Positions 42,834 to 52,800 of a DNA stretch of 64,000 nucleotides are shown piece by piece. The DNA is from Streptomyces sp. B21-083 (GTDB taxonomy: Bacteria; Actinomycetota; Actinomycetes; Streptomycetales; Streptomycetaceae), in NCBI RefSeq assembly GCF_036898825.1, contig NZ_JARUND010000002.1, forward strand, positions 3,658,001 to 3,722,000, written 5' to 3'. Numbering within the stretch: position 1 is the first letter of the stretch; every line of letters begins with the position of its first letter. The position numbers and the translations under genes were made by a program. The notes under the pieces were generated by a model, which worked only from the letters and a program-made list of their open reading frames with translations, ran no database searches and had not been told where the DNA came from.

Positions 42834-43229
42834 ATGACTGAGCACCCGCACGCAGCCCTCGTACGCAAGGGCTACGACGCCTTCTCGCGCGGTGACATGG
42901 ACACCATGCGCACGCTGCTGGCGGCGGACGCCACGCACCACGTCCCCGGTAGCCACACCCTGTCCGGGGACTTCAAAGGACAGGACGCGATCATCGACTT
43001 GTACCGGCGGCTCGTCGAGGAGACGGACGGGACCGTGCGGGTCGCGCCGCTGACCGTCCTCGTCGACGGCCGGGGACATGCGGTCGTGGTGCACCGTTTC
43101 ACCGCCGAGCGCCAGGGCCGGCGGATCGACGAGTCCGGCGGCATCGTGTTCCGGATCATCGGCGACAAGATCACCGACCTCGACGAGTGCGTCGAGGACA
43201 TCGACCGCAGCAACGAGTTCTGGGCCTGA
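42834..43229 (+). CDS. SnoaL/NTF2-like protein
   Basis: 131 residues, cone-shaped alpha+beta barrel: YDAFSRGDMDTMRTLLAADATHHVPG, FKGQDAIIDLYRRLVEETDG, VVHRFTAERQGRRID and GGIVFRIIGDKITDLDECVEDI. AAGGTGG precedes ATG 42834. Stand-alone SnoaL-like proteins can be isomerases, cyclases or ligand binders; no context decides. Confidence 0.85.
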   Translation: MTEHPHAALVRKGYDAFSRGDMDTMRTLLAADATHHVPGSHTLSGDFKGQDAIIDLYRRLVEETDGTVRVAPLTVLVDGRGHAVVVHRFTAERQGRRIDESGGIVFRIIGDKITDLDECVEDIDRSNEFWA

Positions 43230-43418
43230 GACCGTTCCGTCCTGGTCGGACTGGTCGCCATCACCGCCGTCGTCGCCGTCGCCGTCGAGGAAGGACGCGA
43301 CGCCCGGCGGGGAGACGCCTGCCGCAACACTGACCTCCCTGAGGAACACCTCGCCTTGAGAAACGCGGGCCTTGAGGAACACCTCGCCCGCGTTCTACGC
43401 TCGTGGCGGCGATACCTC

Positions 43419-43429
43419 TGACTGAGTCA
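43419..43429. promoter_or_regulatory. Candidate MarR operator
   Basis: TGACTGAGTCA, a perfect 4-bp inverted repeat around a three-base centre, 35 bp before the MarR-GNAT start. Autoregulation is inferred. Confidence 0.4.
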
Positions 43430-43464
43430 ACTGTCCCTGCGTGCAAGGCATCCGCGAGGTGGCT

Positions 43465-44412
43465 ATGACCGTCCAGGACATCCGTTCCTTCAACCGCTTC
43501 TACACGAACGCCATCGGCGCCCTCGACTACAGCACCCACCTCTACGCCCCCTACACCCTCACCGAGGCCCGTGTCCTCTACGAGCTGGCCCACTCCGCCC
43601 GTACCGACGCCGCCGATCTCCGTGCGGAACTCAGCCTGGATGCCGGGTACTTGAGCCGTATCCTCAACAAGTTCGAGCAGGACGGGCTGATCGAGCGGGC
43701 GCCCTCCGAGCGGGATCCCCGGCGGCGGCGGGTCACGCTCACCGGGGCCGGGCGGGAGACCGCCGGGCTGTTGAACGAGCGGTCCACGGAGGCCATCTCC
43801 TCGCTGCTCGCCGGTGTGCCCGCAGCCGACCGGCCCCGCCTCGCGGAGGCCCTGCACACGGTCCGTTCGCTCCTCTCCGACAGCCGGCCCCCGCGCCGCG
43901 AGGACGTCCTGCTGCGCGAGCCCGACCCCGGTGACCTCGGCTGGATCGTGCAGCGCAACGCGGCGCTCTACGCCGCCGAGTACGGCTTCAACACCGACTA
44001 CGAGGGGCTGGTCGCCCGTATCGTCGCCGACTTCGCGGAGGATCACGACCCGCATCTGGAGCGGGTGTGGATCGCCGAGCTGGACGGGCGGCCGGTCGGG
44101 TGCGTGATGTGCGTACGGGACGAGGCGCCCGGGACGGCCCGGCTGCGGCTGCTGCTCGTCGAGCCGGAGGCGCGCAGGCTCGGCATCGGTGACCGGCTCG
44201 TCGCCGCCGTCGTCGGGTTCGCGCGCGAGGTCGGCTACCGCGACCTCGTCCTGTGGACCAACGAGGTGCTCGGCGCCGCCCGCCGTATCTACCAGCGGCA
44301 CGGATTCGTCCTCGCCTCCGAGAAGCCCCACCGCTCCTTCGGCAGGGACCTGGTCGGCCAGGACTGGCGACTTGATCTCCATGCCACGACTGAAAAGTGG
44401 AGTGACGGATAG
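43465..44412 (+). CDS. MarR-GNAT fusion regulator/acetyltransferase
   Basis: 315 residues. Residues 1-140 are a MarR winged helix (TLTEARVLYELAHSARTDAADLRAELSLDAGYLSRILNKFEQDGLIERAPSERDPRRRRVTLT). Residues about 150-300 are a GNAT domain with the acetyl-CoA loop LRLLLVEPEARRLGIGDRLV and IYQRHGFVLASEKPHRSFG. This two-domain type is widespread in bacteria. ATG 43465 follows GAGGTGG. It is followed after 10 bp by a TIM-barrel protein. Confidence 0.9.
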   Translation: MTVQDIRSFNRFYTNAIGALDYSTHLYAPYTLTEARVLYELAHSARTDAADLRAELSLDAGYLSRILNKFEQDGLIERAPSERDPRRRRVTLTGAGRETAGLLNERSTEAISSLLAGVPAADRPRLAEALHTVRSLLSDSRPPRREDVLLREPDPGDLGWIVQRNAALYAAEYGFNTDYEGLVARIVADFAEDHDPHLERVWIAELDGRPVGCVMCVRDEAPGTARLRLLLVEPEARRLGIGDRLVAAVVGFAREVGYRDLVLWTNEVLGAARRIYQRHGFVLASEKPHRSFGRDLVGQDWRLDLHATTEKWSDG

Positions 44413-44422
44413 GGTCCCTGAT

Positions 44423-45223
44423 ATGAAACTGGCGTTCTCCACCCTCGGCGTGCCCGGTCTCCCCCTCACCGAGGTCCTGCGGCTCGCGACCACCCACGGC
44501 TACCACGGCGTCGAACTGCGCACGCACCCCGAAGAACCCGTCCACCTCGGTCTCGGCCTCGCCGAACGAGCCGATGTGGCCGCCGAGTTCAAGGCGTCCG
44601 GCGTCGAACTCCTCGGTCTCGCCGGGTACGTGCGTGTCGCGGCCCCCGGCGACGACGAGCCCGTGCTCACCGAACTCCGCGCACTCCTCGACCTGGCCCG
44701 CGACCTCGGGTCCCCCTTCGTCCGCGTCTTCCCGGGCGGCGGCACCGACCAGAGCCCCGAGGAGGCCGACGCGACGGCGGCCCGGAGGCTCGGCAGGGCC
44801 GCCGAGTACGCCGCCGACGTCGGCGTACGCATCCTGCTGGAGACCCACGACTCGCACCGCACCGGCGCCGACGCGATCCGCGTCCTGGGCCCCGTCGGCC
44901 ACCGTCAGGCGGGCGCGCTCTGGGACGTCATGCACACCTGGCTCGGCGGCGAGCAGCCGACGGAGAGCTATCTGGCCCTCGCCCCGCACCTCGGATACGT
45001 GCAGGTCAAGGACATCGCCTCGACGGACGACACCACCCCGGTCGCACTGGGCGCCGGCGTTCTGCCGCTCGCCGAGTGCGTCGAGGTCCTCACCCGGCAC
45101 AGCTGGGACGGCTGGCTGTGCTGGGAGTACGAGAAGCGGTGGTACGAGGCCGCCGCACCCCTGGAGGGCCTGCTGAGCGCCGGCCGCGAGCACCTCGCCC
45201 GGCTGCTCAACGAGTCGGCCTAG
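44423..45223 (+). CDS. Sugar phosphate isomerase/epimerase-like TIM barrel protein
   Basis: 266 residues: MKLAFSTLGVPGLPLTEVLRLATTHGYHGVELR at the N-terminus, IRILLETHDSHRTG-like metal-site strand (GVRILLETHDSHRTGADAI), ALWDVMHTW, LGYVQVKDI and WDGWLCWEYEKRW. The Glu/Asp/His/Glu pattern of the AP_endonuc_2 superfamily is present. Only 10 bp after the MarR-GNAT gene, so probably co-transcribed. Convergent with aroA. Confidence 0.85.
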   Translation: MKLAFSTLGVPGLPLTEVLRLATTHGYHGVELRTHPEEPVHLGLGLAERADVAAEFKASGVELLGLAGYVRVAAPGDDEPVLTELRALLDLARDLGSPFVRVFPGGGTDQSPEEADATAARRLGRAAEYAADVGVRILLETHDSHRTGADAIRVLGPVGHRQAGALWDVMHTWLGGEQPTESYLALAPHLGYVQVKDIASTDDTTPVALGAGVLPLAECVEVLTRHSWDGWLCWEYEKRWYEAAAPLEGLLSAGREHLARLLNESA

Positions 45224-45241
45224 CCGAGTACTGGTCGAGGA

Positions 45242-46480
45242 CTAGCTGAGTACCTGCCTCAGCTCTCCGAACGCCTCGTGGAACCCGGGGAACGTCTTGC
45301 GTACGCACCCCGGGTCGTCGAAGGTGATCCCGGGTGTGCGCAGGCCGGTCACCGCGAAGGACATGACGATGCGGTGGTCGCCGTACGACTTGATGTCCGT
45401 GCCGGGGACAGGGGTCGTACCGGGGTGGATCTCGATCCAGTCGGGCCCGGTCTCCACCCGTACCCCCAGCCGTCGGAGGTTCTCCGCGCAGGCCTCCAAG
45501 CGGTCGCACTCCTTCACGCGCGTGTTGGCCACGTCCTCGATGCGTACGGGGCCGGAGGCGAAGGGGGCGAGCGCCGCCAGGGTCGGCATGGTGTCGGAGA
45601 TGTCCCGCATGTTGACCGTCAGGCCCCGGAGTTCGCCGGTTCCGGTGACCGTCGTGCGGTCTTCGGCGATCTCCGCCCGGGCGCCCATGCGGCGCAGTAC
45701 GTCGACGAAGCCCAGGTCGCCCTGGAGCGCTCCGGTGCCGAGGCCCGGGACCGTCACCTCGCCGCCGGTGAGGGCGGCCGCCGCGAAGAAGTAGCTGGCG
45801 GTGGAGGCGTCGGGCTCGATGGCGTAGGTGGTGGCCCGGTAGCCGCCGGGCGGGACCACGAAGACATCTCCGTCCTGGCGTACCTCCGCCCCGAACTCCC
45901 GCATCATCGCGATGGTGATGTCCACGTAGGGAGCCGAGACGAGGTCGGTCACGTGGATGCGCAGGCCCTTGCGGGTCAGGGGGCCCAGAAGGAGCAGCGC
46001 GGTGAGGTACTGGGAGGACTGCCCGGCGTCGAGGGTGACGTTTCCGCCCTCCACGCCCGTCGCCTCGATGGTCAGCGGGTGGTGTCCCTCCGCCTCCTCG
46101 TGCCGCAGGTCCACGCCCAGGTCGCGCAGGGCGCGGGCGAGGGGGGCGAGGGGGCGGCGGCGCATCTGGGGGGAGGCGTCGAAGCGGTAGGTGCCGTGGC
46201 CGGCGGCGGCGAGGGTCGGCAGGAAGCGGGCGGTCGTGGCGCCGTCGCGGCAGAAGACGTCGGCCTCGGTGGCCGCCGGGCCCTGGGGGCGGCCGTCGAT
46301 CTGCCAGGCGCCGGGGGTCCGTCCGACCCGGTAGCCGAGAGCGATCAGGCCCTGGGCGAAGCCCTCCGAGTCGTCCGAGCGCAGGGGGCGTACGAGGGTG
46401 GTGACCCCGTCGGCTGCCGCGGCGAGGAAGAGGGCGCGCGCGGTGATGGACTTGGAACCGGGAATCTCTACGACGGCCAT
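45242..46480 (-). CDS. aroA: 3-phosphoshikimate 1-carboxyvinyltransferase (EPSP synthase)
   Basis: Sixth step of the shikimate pathway: transfers the enolpyruvyl group from PEP to shikimate 3-phosphate. 412 residues. Family motifs: VEIPGSKSITARALFLAAAA (Lys-Ser of the substrate site), DGATTARFLPTLAAAG, SPQMRRRPLAPL, DAGQSSQYLTALLLL, EPDASTASYFFAAAA, NTRVKECDRL and YGDHRIVMSFAV. All key Lys, Arg, Asp, Glu positions are present. AGGGG precedes ATG 46480. Stand-alone, no other aro genes nearby. Confidence 0.93.
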   Translation of the reverse strand: MAVVEIPGSKSITARALFLAAAADGVTTLVRPLRSDDSEGFAQGLIALGYRVGRTPGAWQIDGRPQGPAATEADVFCRDGATTARFLPTLAAAGHGTYRFDASPQMRRRPLAPLARALRDLGVDLRHEEAEGHHPLTIEATGVEGGNVTLDAGQSSQYLTALLLLGPLTRKGLRIHVTDLVSAPYVDITIAMMREFGAEVRQDGDVFVVPPGGYRATTYAIEPDASTASYFFAAAALTGGEVTVPGLGTGALQGDLGFVDVLRRMGARAEIAEDRTTVTGTGELRGLTVNMRDISDTMPTLAALAPFASGPVRIEDVANTRVKECDRLEACAENLRRLGVRVETGPDWIEIHPGTTPVPGTDIKSYGDHRIVMSFAVTGLRTPGITFDDPGCVRKTFPGFHEAFGELRQVLS

Positions 46481-46968
46481 GCCCCTATGCTCGCCCGCCC
46501 CGCGCCCCGGGTGCCGGAACGTCCGCGAAATGGACCATGAACGGTGTGTTTTCCGCCGGAGGTTCCGCGAGGGGTTCGCCGGTACGCCGCGGCGCCGTCG
46601 TGGCTTGTCGCGCAGTTCCCCGCGCCCCTTTGGGCGCACCGCTCGCCCCCGTACCGACTTCGCGGAATCGGCCGCGATCCGGGAACCCGTCGCCGTCCCG
46701 TGCCGTCCAAGCGGCACGACTGCCGGATGAGTCACCGCTGTGCGGTGTCGGCCTCGCTGCTGGCTGCGAACGCTGACCCACCCTCTCCAACCGCCCGCGG
46801 CCGGCAGCGAGCCGTCACCGGCGCGCCCCCCTCCGATGCGCCGGTGACGGTCCCCTTTCCGGGGACAAGCGACCATCTCGCGTTAGCGTGCGCACCCTTG
46901 ACTGGAAGAAACTTCCCGGTTATTCGTGACTTCTCGGAAGTTTCCTTCACGAGGGAAGGAGCGCCTTC
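46481..46968. other. Divergent intergenic region between aroA and the GH3 gene
   Basis: 488 bp without a supported gene. It contains a copy of the dispersed repeat at 46600-46630. The last 100 bases are less GC-rich and probably carry the GH3 promoter; I see no clear operator. Confidence 0.5.
46600..46630 (-). repeat. Dispersed Streptomyces intergenic repeat, copy 2
   Basis: Reverse orientation of the element at 2908-2938, 30 of 31 bases identical. Located 120 bp upstream of aroA. Confidence 0.75.
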
Positions 46969-48795
46969 GTGCGCGACCCAGCTGAGCAGAATGGGATCAG
47001 TACCCGTCCTTCCAGACGCGCCGTCCTCGCCGCCACCGCCGGCACCGGCGCCGCGCTCGCCCTCGGGGGTGAGGCGCATCCGTACGACATCGACGCGCGG
47101 CTGCGCCGGATCATCTCCCGTATGACCCTGGAGGAGAAGGTCGGCCAGCTGTTCGTCATGCGGGTCTACGGGCACTCCGCCACCGCGCCCGACCAGGCCG
47201 ACATCGACGCCAACCTCGCCGAGATCGGCGTACGCACGGCGGCCGAGCTCATCGCCAAGTACCGGGTCGGCGGGATCATCTACTTCTCCTGGGCGCACAA
47301 CACCCGGGACCCGCACCAGATCGCCGACCTCAGCAACGGCATCCAGAAAGCCTCCCTCTCCCTCAGCCGTGGTCTGCCGGTGCTCATCTCCACCGACCAG
47401 GAGCACGGGATCGTCGCCCGCGTCGGCAGCCCCGCCACCCTCCTCCCCGGGGCCATGGCCCTCGGCGCGAACGGCTCCCGCACGGACGCGCTCACCGCCG
47501 GCCGTATCAGCGGCGCCGAGCTGCGCGCCCTCGGTATCCGCCAGGACTACGCGCCGGTGGCCGACGTGAACGTCAACCCCGCCAATCCGGTGATCGGCGT
47601 ACGGTCGTTCGGCGCCGACCCGAAGGCCGTCGCCGGGCTGGTCGCCGCGCAGGTCACGGGGTACCAGCGGTCCTCCGTCGCCGCCACCGCCAAGCACTTC
47701 CCGGGGCACGGGGACACCGCCGTCGACAGCCATTACGGCTTCCCGGTCATCGAGCACACGCGCGAGCAGTGGAGCTCCGTCGACGCGCCGCCCTTCCGGG
47801 CCGCGATCCGCGCCGGTATCGACTCGATCATGACCGCGCACATCATGGTCCCGGCCCTCGACGACTCCGGCGACCCCGCCACGCTCTCCCACCCGATCCT
47901 CACCGGCATCCTGCGCGGGCAACTCGGTTACGACGGGGTCGTGGTCACCGACTCGCTGGGTATGCAGGGCGTACGGGAGAAGTACGGCGACGACCGTGTT
48001 CCGGTGCTCGCCCTGAAGGCCGGGGTCGACCAGCTGCTCAACCCGCCGTCGATCGACATCGCCTGGAACGCCGTCCTGGCGGCAGTGCGGCAGGGGGAGT
48101 TGACCGAGGCCCGCCTCGACACGTCCATCCTGCGCGTCCTCCGGCTCAAGTACCGGCTCGGGCTGCTGAGCCGTCCGTACGTCACCCGTGCCGGGGTCGA
48201 CCGGGTCGTCGGTGTCCGGGGCCATCTCCTGGCCGCCGACCGGATCGCCGAGCGGAGCACCACCCTCCTCGTCAACGAGCGGAAGCTGCTGCCCCTTTCC
48301 CGGGTGACCCACAAGCGGGTGCTCGTCGTCGGGGCCGATCCCGCCTCACCGTCGGGTACCACCGGGCCGCCCACCTCCGTGCTGGCCGACGCCCTCACCG
48401 AACTGGGCTTCACCGCCTCCGCGTTGCCGACCGGGACCGCCCCCTCGGCCGCCGTCGTCGCCCGGGCCGTCGCCGCCGCCGGGGAGGTGGACGCGGTGGT
48501 GGTCGGGACGTACAACCTCAGCGGCGGGAGCAGCCAGCGGACTCTTGTCGCCCAACTCCTCGCCACCGGTCGGCCGGTGGTGTGCGTCGCCGTCCGGAAC
48601 CCCTACGACGTTGCCCAACTCCCAGACGTACAGGCCTACTTGGCCACCTACTCCTGGACCGATGTCGAACTCCGGGCCGCCGCGCGGGTGATCGCGGGGC
48701 AGGTCCGGCCACGCGGAAAGCTGCCGGTGCCGGTGCTGCGCGCGGACGACCCCACGAGCATGCTGTATCCGATCGGTCACGGACTGTCGTACTAG
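46969..48795 (+). CDS. Secreted glycoside hydrolase family 3 (beta-N-acetylglucosaminidase type)
   Basis: 608 residues. Twin-arginine-like signal (RPSRRAVLAATAGTGAALALGG). The catalytic TIM barrel has the NagZ-type motif KHFPGHGDTAVDSH near residue 244, in which Asp-His form the acid/base dyad, and the nucleophile aspartate in GVVVTDSLGM near 327. A C-terminal alpha/beta sandwich (VLVVGADPASPSG; VVVGTYNLSGGSSQRTLV) follows, as in larger GH3 enzymes. AAGGAG precedes GTG 46969. Likely releases GlcNAc from chito-oligosaccharides or wall fragments outside the cell. Confidence 0.92.
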   Translation: MRDPAEQNGISTRPSRRAVLAATAGTGAALALGGEAHPYDIDARLRRIISRMTLEEKVGQLFVMRVYGHSATAPDQADIDANLAEIGVRTAAELIAKYRVGGIIYFSWAHNTRDPHQIADLSNGIQKASLSLSRGLPVLISTDQEHGIVARVGSPATLLPGAMALGANGSRTDALTAGRISGAELRALGIRQDYAPVADVNVNPANPVIGVRSFGADPKAVAGLVAAQVTGYQRSSVAATAKHFPGHGDTAVDSHYGFPVIEHTREQWSSVDAPPFRAAIRAGIDSIMTAHIMVPALDDSGDPATLSHPILTGILRGQLGYDGVVVTDSLGMQGVREKYGDDRVPVLALKAGVDQLLNPPSIDIAWNAVLAAVRQGELTEARLDTSILRVLRLKYRLGLLSRPYVTRAGVDRVVGVRGHLLAADRIAERSTTLLVNERKLLPLSRVTHKRVLVVGADPASPSGTTGPPTSVLADALTELGFTASALPTGTAPSAAVVARAVAAAGEVDAVVVGTYNLSGGSSQRTLVAQLLATGRPVVCVAVRNPYDVAQLPDVQAYLATYSWTDVELRAAARVIAGQVRPRGKLPVPVLRADDPTSMLYPIGHGLSY

Positions 48796-48932
48796 GAGCA
48801 GGAGGTAAGGAGGCGTACTCGGCGTACGTCGCACAACCGGCGCACCACCCCCAATAGGCGCAAATCCGCTGGACTTCCGGCGTGACCCTGGCGTCGCGGG
48901 CCACGCTGGGCGGGGGAACTCGGGGGGATGCG

Positions 48933-49670
48933 ATGTACGGAAAACGGTCCGTGGGGCCTATGGGGTCTGCGGGATCCGGTGGAGTGGCGCGTGTGCGTGT
49001 GGTCGCCTGCGCGCTGCTGACGCTGGTCGCGATGTTCACGGCTACCGGGTGCCAGCTGTCGTCCGGCGCTTCGGCGGTGGGCGGGGAGGGGTCAGTGGGT
49101 GTGGGCGGCTCGTCGGCGGGTGCCTCCGGGGCCGCCGCGGGCACGGTGGTCGGCCAACGGCCGGCGTCGCCCCGGCCCACCGGCTACGGCAGCGTCTTCC
49201 TCTCCATCGACGAGTGCAGCTCCTTCGGCACCACCAGTTTCACCGAGGTGCCCTGCACCAGCGAGCGCGCGGCGGCCCGGGTCGTGGCCCGGTACGACGG
49301 CACGGTGACCGAGGGCCCGACGTGCCCGGCGACCACCGACTTCGTGCTGCACATCAGCGAGCAGCGGCCCTCCGGCGACGAGGACGGCGACGGAGCCGTC
49401 CCGCAGGGCTACGCCTGTATGCGCAACCTCCAGGCCCCGCACCCCGGCGACCCCGGCGGCGGCGGAGGCCCGCGCACGATCGTCGGGGACTGCGTGTACA
49501 GCGCCGGGCGCGGGGAGGTTCGCGAGACGGCGTGCGACGGGAAGGGCGAGAAGAAGCCGGAGTACCGGGTGACCGAGGCCGTCACCAAACGCTTCAACTG
49601 CCCGACTTCCACCGCCCTTTACGTGCAGTTGGGCGGGGAGCGGCCGGTGGGATGCGCGAAACCGGTATGA
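48933..49670 (+). CDS. Putative lipoprotein
   Basis: 245 residues. Signal with lipobox (VVACALLTLVAMFTATGCQ) giving Cys at about residue 40. A Gly/Ser-rich linker follows, then a domain with six cysteines (SIDECSSFGTTSFTEVPCTSE; GPTCPATTDFVLHI; GDCVYSAGRGEVRETACDG; FNCPTSTALYVQLGGERPVGC), probably disulfide bonded. GGGGGGA precedes ATG 48933. No family recognised. Confidence 0.8.
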   Translation: MYGKRSVGPMGSAGSGGVARVRVVACALLTLVAMFTATGCQLSSGASAVGGEGSVGVGGSSAGASGAAAGTVVGQRPASPRPTGYGSVFLSIDECSSFGTTSFTEVPCTSERAAARVVARYDGTVTEGPTCPATTDFVLHISEQRPSGDEDGDGAVPQGYACMRNLQAPHPGDPGGGGGPRTIVGDCVYSAGRGEVRETACDGKGEKKPEYRVTEAVTKRFNCPTSTALYVQLGGERPVGCAKPV

Positions 49671-49830
49671 AGGATTCCATTTCATCGGCTTCTTCGGCCG
49701 AGTAACGAGTCGCTCCCATTCACCGGAACAACTGTTGTGCTGATTTCGTGAATCGGTAGGCTCCCACCTGTCATGGCGCGGACCGCTTATTTTCGGACAG
49801 TCCGTCAGCACTCACAGGCCGGGAACCTCT

Positions 49831-52800
49831 GTGGCACTCCACGCACGCACGGCGCAGCAGCCGCAGGACCGGGCTCCGAAGCGCCAGTTGTCCGTCCGGA
49901 CCATGCTCCTCGTCCTGGCCCTGGTGCCCTGTCTGGCCCTGGTGGCCCTCGGCGCGATGGACTCGGCCCACCTCCACGGCGACTGGCGGACCGTCCATGA
50001 CCGCAACGACGAGGCGAAACGCTTCGGCACCCCGCTCGTCACCGTCTTCTTCAACCTCCAGGAGGAGCGGCGGCTCAGCGCGGCCGTCCTCGCGGACCCC
50101 GCGGCCGACCGGTCCGAACTGACGCGTCAGCGTGAACTCACCGACAGGTCCGTACGGAGCCTCGTCGCGCTCGGCGCCGGCCCGAGCGCTCTCGCCGAGC
50201 CCTTCCAGGAGGTCACCCGCGGGCTGAAGAAGCTGCCGGGCTACCGGGACTCCGTGGACCGGCGGTCGACCTACCAGCAGCAGACGTTCGACGCGTACAC
50301 CGAGGCGATCGCGTCGAGCATGCAGCTGTTCGAGAACTTCAGCAACGTCGGCGTCGGTGAGACGGCCGTCCTCACCCGGCCGGCGCTCGACGCGCAGTGG
50401 GGCCAGGAGATGATCTCGCGCGAGGACGCGATCATCACCGCCGGAGTGGCGAGCGGCAGGCTCACCGGTGAGCAGCGCTTCCAGATCGCCGAGATGGTCG
50501 GCAGCCAGCAGCACATCTACAGCGACAAGGTCGTCCCTCTGCTCCCCGACACCCGGGCCGAGACCTACCGGGCGGTGCTGACCGGCGCCGACTGGAGGCG
50601 GAAGACCTCGGTCGAGCAGAGCATCCTCGACGCCGAGGGCAACGGCGCCGACGACCCGACCGTCGTCTCCGCCGCGCTCGGGAAGACGTGGCGGCAGAGC
50701 ATCAAGGGGATCACCCCCCAGCTGCTGGGGGCCAGTAACGCGTACTCCGAGGATCTGGTCGCCTCCACCGAGGACGAACTCGACGGCCTGATGACCCACA
50801 TGATCGTCAACACCGCGGTGAGCACGGCGGCCGTGGTGCTGATGCTGATCCTCTCGCTGCGGCTGACCGGCACGCTGCGCCGCCGGATCTTCGGCCTGCG
50901 CGCCGAGGCGCTCGAACTCCAGGAGCGGCTGCCCGACATCGTGGAGCGACTGCGCAAGGGCGAGAAGGTCGACACCGACGCCGAACTGCCCGAGATCCGC
51001 CACGGCGACGACGAACTCGGCCAGCTCGGCCAGGCCCTCAACGAGGCGCGCGGCTCGGCCCTGGAGACGGCCGTACGGGAGATCGAGCTGTACCGCGGCT
51101 TCGAGCGGCTGCTGCAACGCATCGCGCGGCGCACCCAGTTGCTGATCGGTATGCAGCTGAAACGTCTCGGCGAGATGCAGCGGCGGCACGAGGACCCGGA
51201 CGTCCTGGAAGGGCTCTTCGACCTCGACCACCTGGCGGCCCGGCTGCGCCGCTACGAGGAGAACCTGGTGATCCTCGGCAGCGGCACGCCGCAGCGGCGC
51301 TGGCGCAGGCCTGTTCTGCTGCTGGACATCCTGCGCTCCGCCCAGGGCGAGGTACAGGACTACCGGCGTATCCGCATCGACACCGACGGCGAGACCTGGT
51401 TGTCGGAGCGGGCGGTCGGCCCGATGGTCCACCTTCTCGCGGAGCTCATGGAGAACGCGGTGTCCTTCTCCCGGCCGCCGACCCCGGTCGAGGTGACCGC
51501 CTCCCAGGTGGGGCGCGGGATCGCGATCGAGATCGAGGACCGCGGCATGGGCATGGACCCCGAGCAGTACGCCGAGGCGAACGAGCTGATGGCCGCGCCG
51601 CCCCGCATGGACGTGATGTCCCGCGCCGACGACGCCCGTCTCGGCCTGTACGTCGTCGCCCGCCTCGCCGCCAACCTGGGCCTCACGGTCGAGCTACGCC
51701 CCTCGTCGTTCGGAGGCACCCGGGTCGTCGTCCTGGTCCCGTCGGAACTGATCTCCACGGGTCAGCCGAAACGGGGTGGGACGGTGCCGGGCGGGCCGGT
51801 CTCGGGCGGTCAGCCGGTGCCGGGCGGGTTGGTGTCGGGCGGTCAGCCACTGCCTGGTGAGCAGGCCTCAGGCAGTCAGCCACTGCCGGGCAGGCAGCCG
51901 GCACCCGGCGGGTCGGTGCGGAGCGAGTCGGTGCGGAGCGGTCAGCCGGGCCGGGGCGGGCCGGTGCCGGGCCCTACCGGCCCGCCGGGTGCCGTCCCGG
52001 ACCGCCTCACGCTGCGCGGCGCGACCACCCGGCCGCACGCCGGGCCCACCGCGGATACCGGGCCCGCCCAGCCGGTGGGGAGCCGACCGGCCCCGGACGG
52101 TCAGCCGCTCCCAGGCGGGCCGGTCCCGAGCCCTGCCGGCCCGCCTGGTGCCGTCCCGGACCGCCTCACGCTGCGCGGCGCGACCACCCGGCCGCACGCC
52201 GGGCCCACCGCGGATACCGGGCCCGCCCAGCCGGCGCGGGACCGACCGGCCCCGGACAGTCAGCCGCTCCCGGGCGGGCCGGTGCCGGGCCCTGCCGGCC
52301 CGCCGGGTGCCGTCCCGGACCGCCTCACGCTGCGCGGCGCGACCACCCGGCCGCACGCCGGGCCCACCGCGGACACCGGGCCCGCCCAGCCGGCGCGGAG
52401 CCGACCGGCCCCGGACAGTCAGCCGCACCCGGGCGGGCCGGTGCCGAGCCGGACTGTTCCGGGCGCCCAGCCAGGCGCCCTCCCGAACCGTCTCGCCCTG
52501 CGCGGCGCGACCACCCGGCCGCACGCCGGGCCAGGTGGGCCCACCGGCACCACCGGACCGACCGGCGAGCAGGAAGCGTACGAGCGTCCCCTCATCGGCC
52601 CCTGGGTCGCGCCCTCAGCGCCGGTGGGCCGCCCCGCGCAGGCCCCCGCCCAGGCTCCCTCCGCAAGCTCCGCCCCCCTGCCCCGGCGCGTCCGGCAGGC
52701 CAGTCTCGCCACCGAACTCCGGGAGGCTCCCCCCTCGTACGACACCGAACCCGGCACCGCGCAGCCGCTCCCCCGCCGGACCGGCGCCCGTTCCGGTGCC

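Noticed and set aside
51959..52560. CRISPR array
   Set aside because: The repeats are 159 bp, contiguous and in frame inside a gene, without spacers or cas genes.
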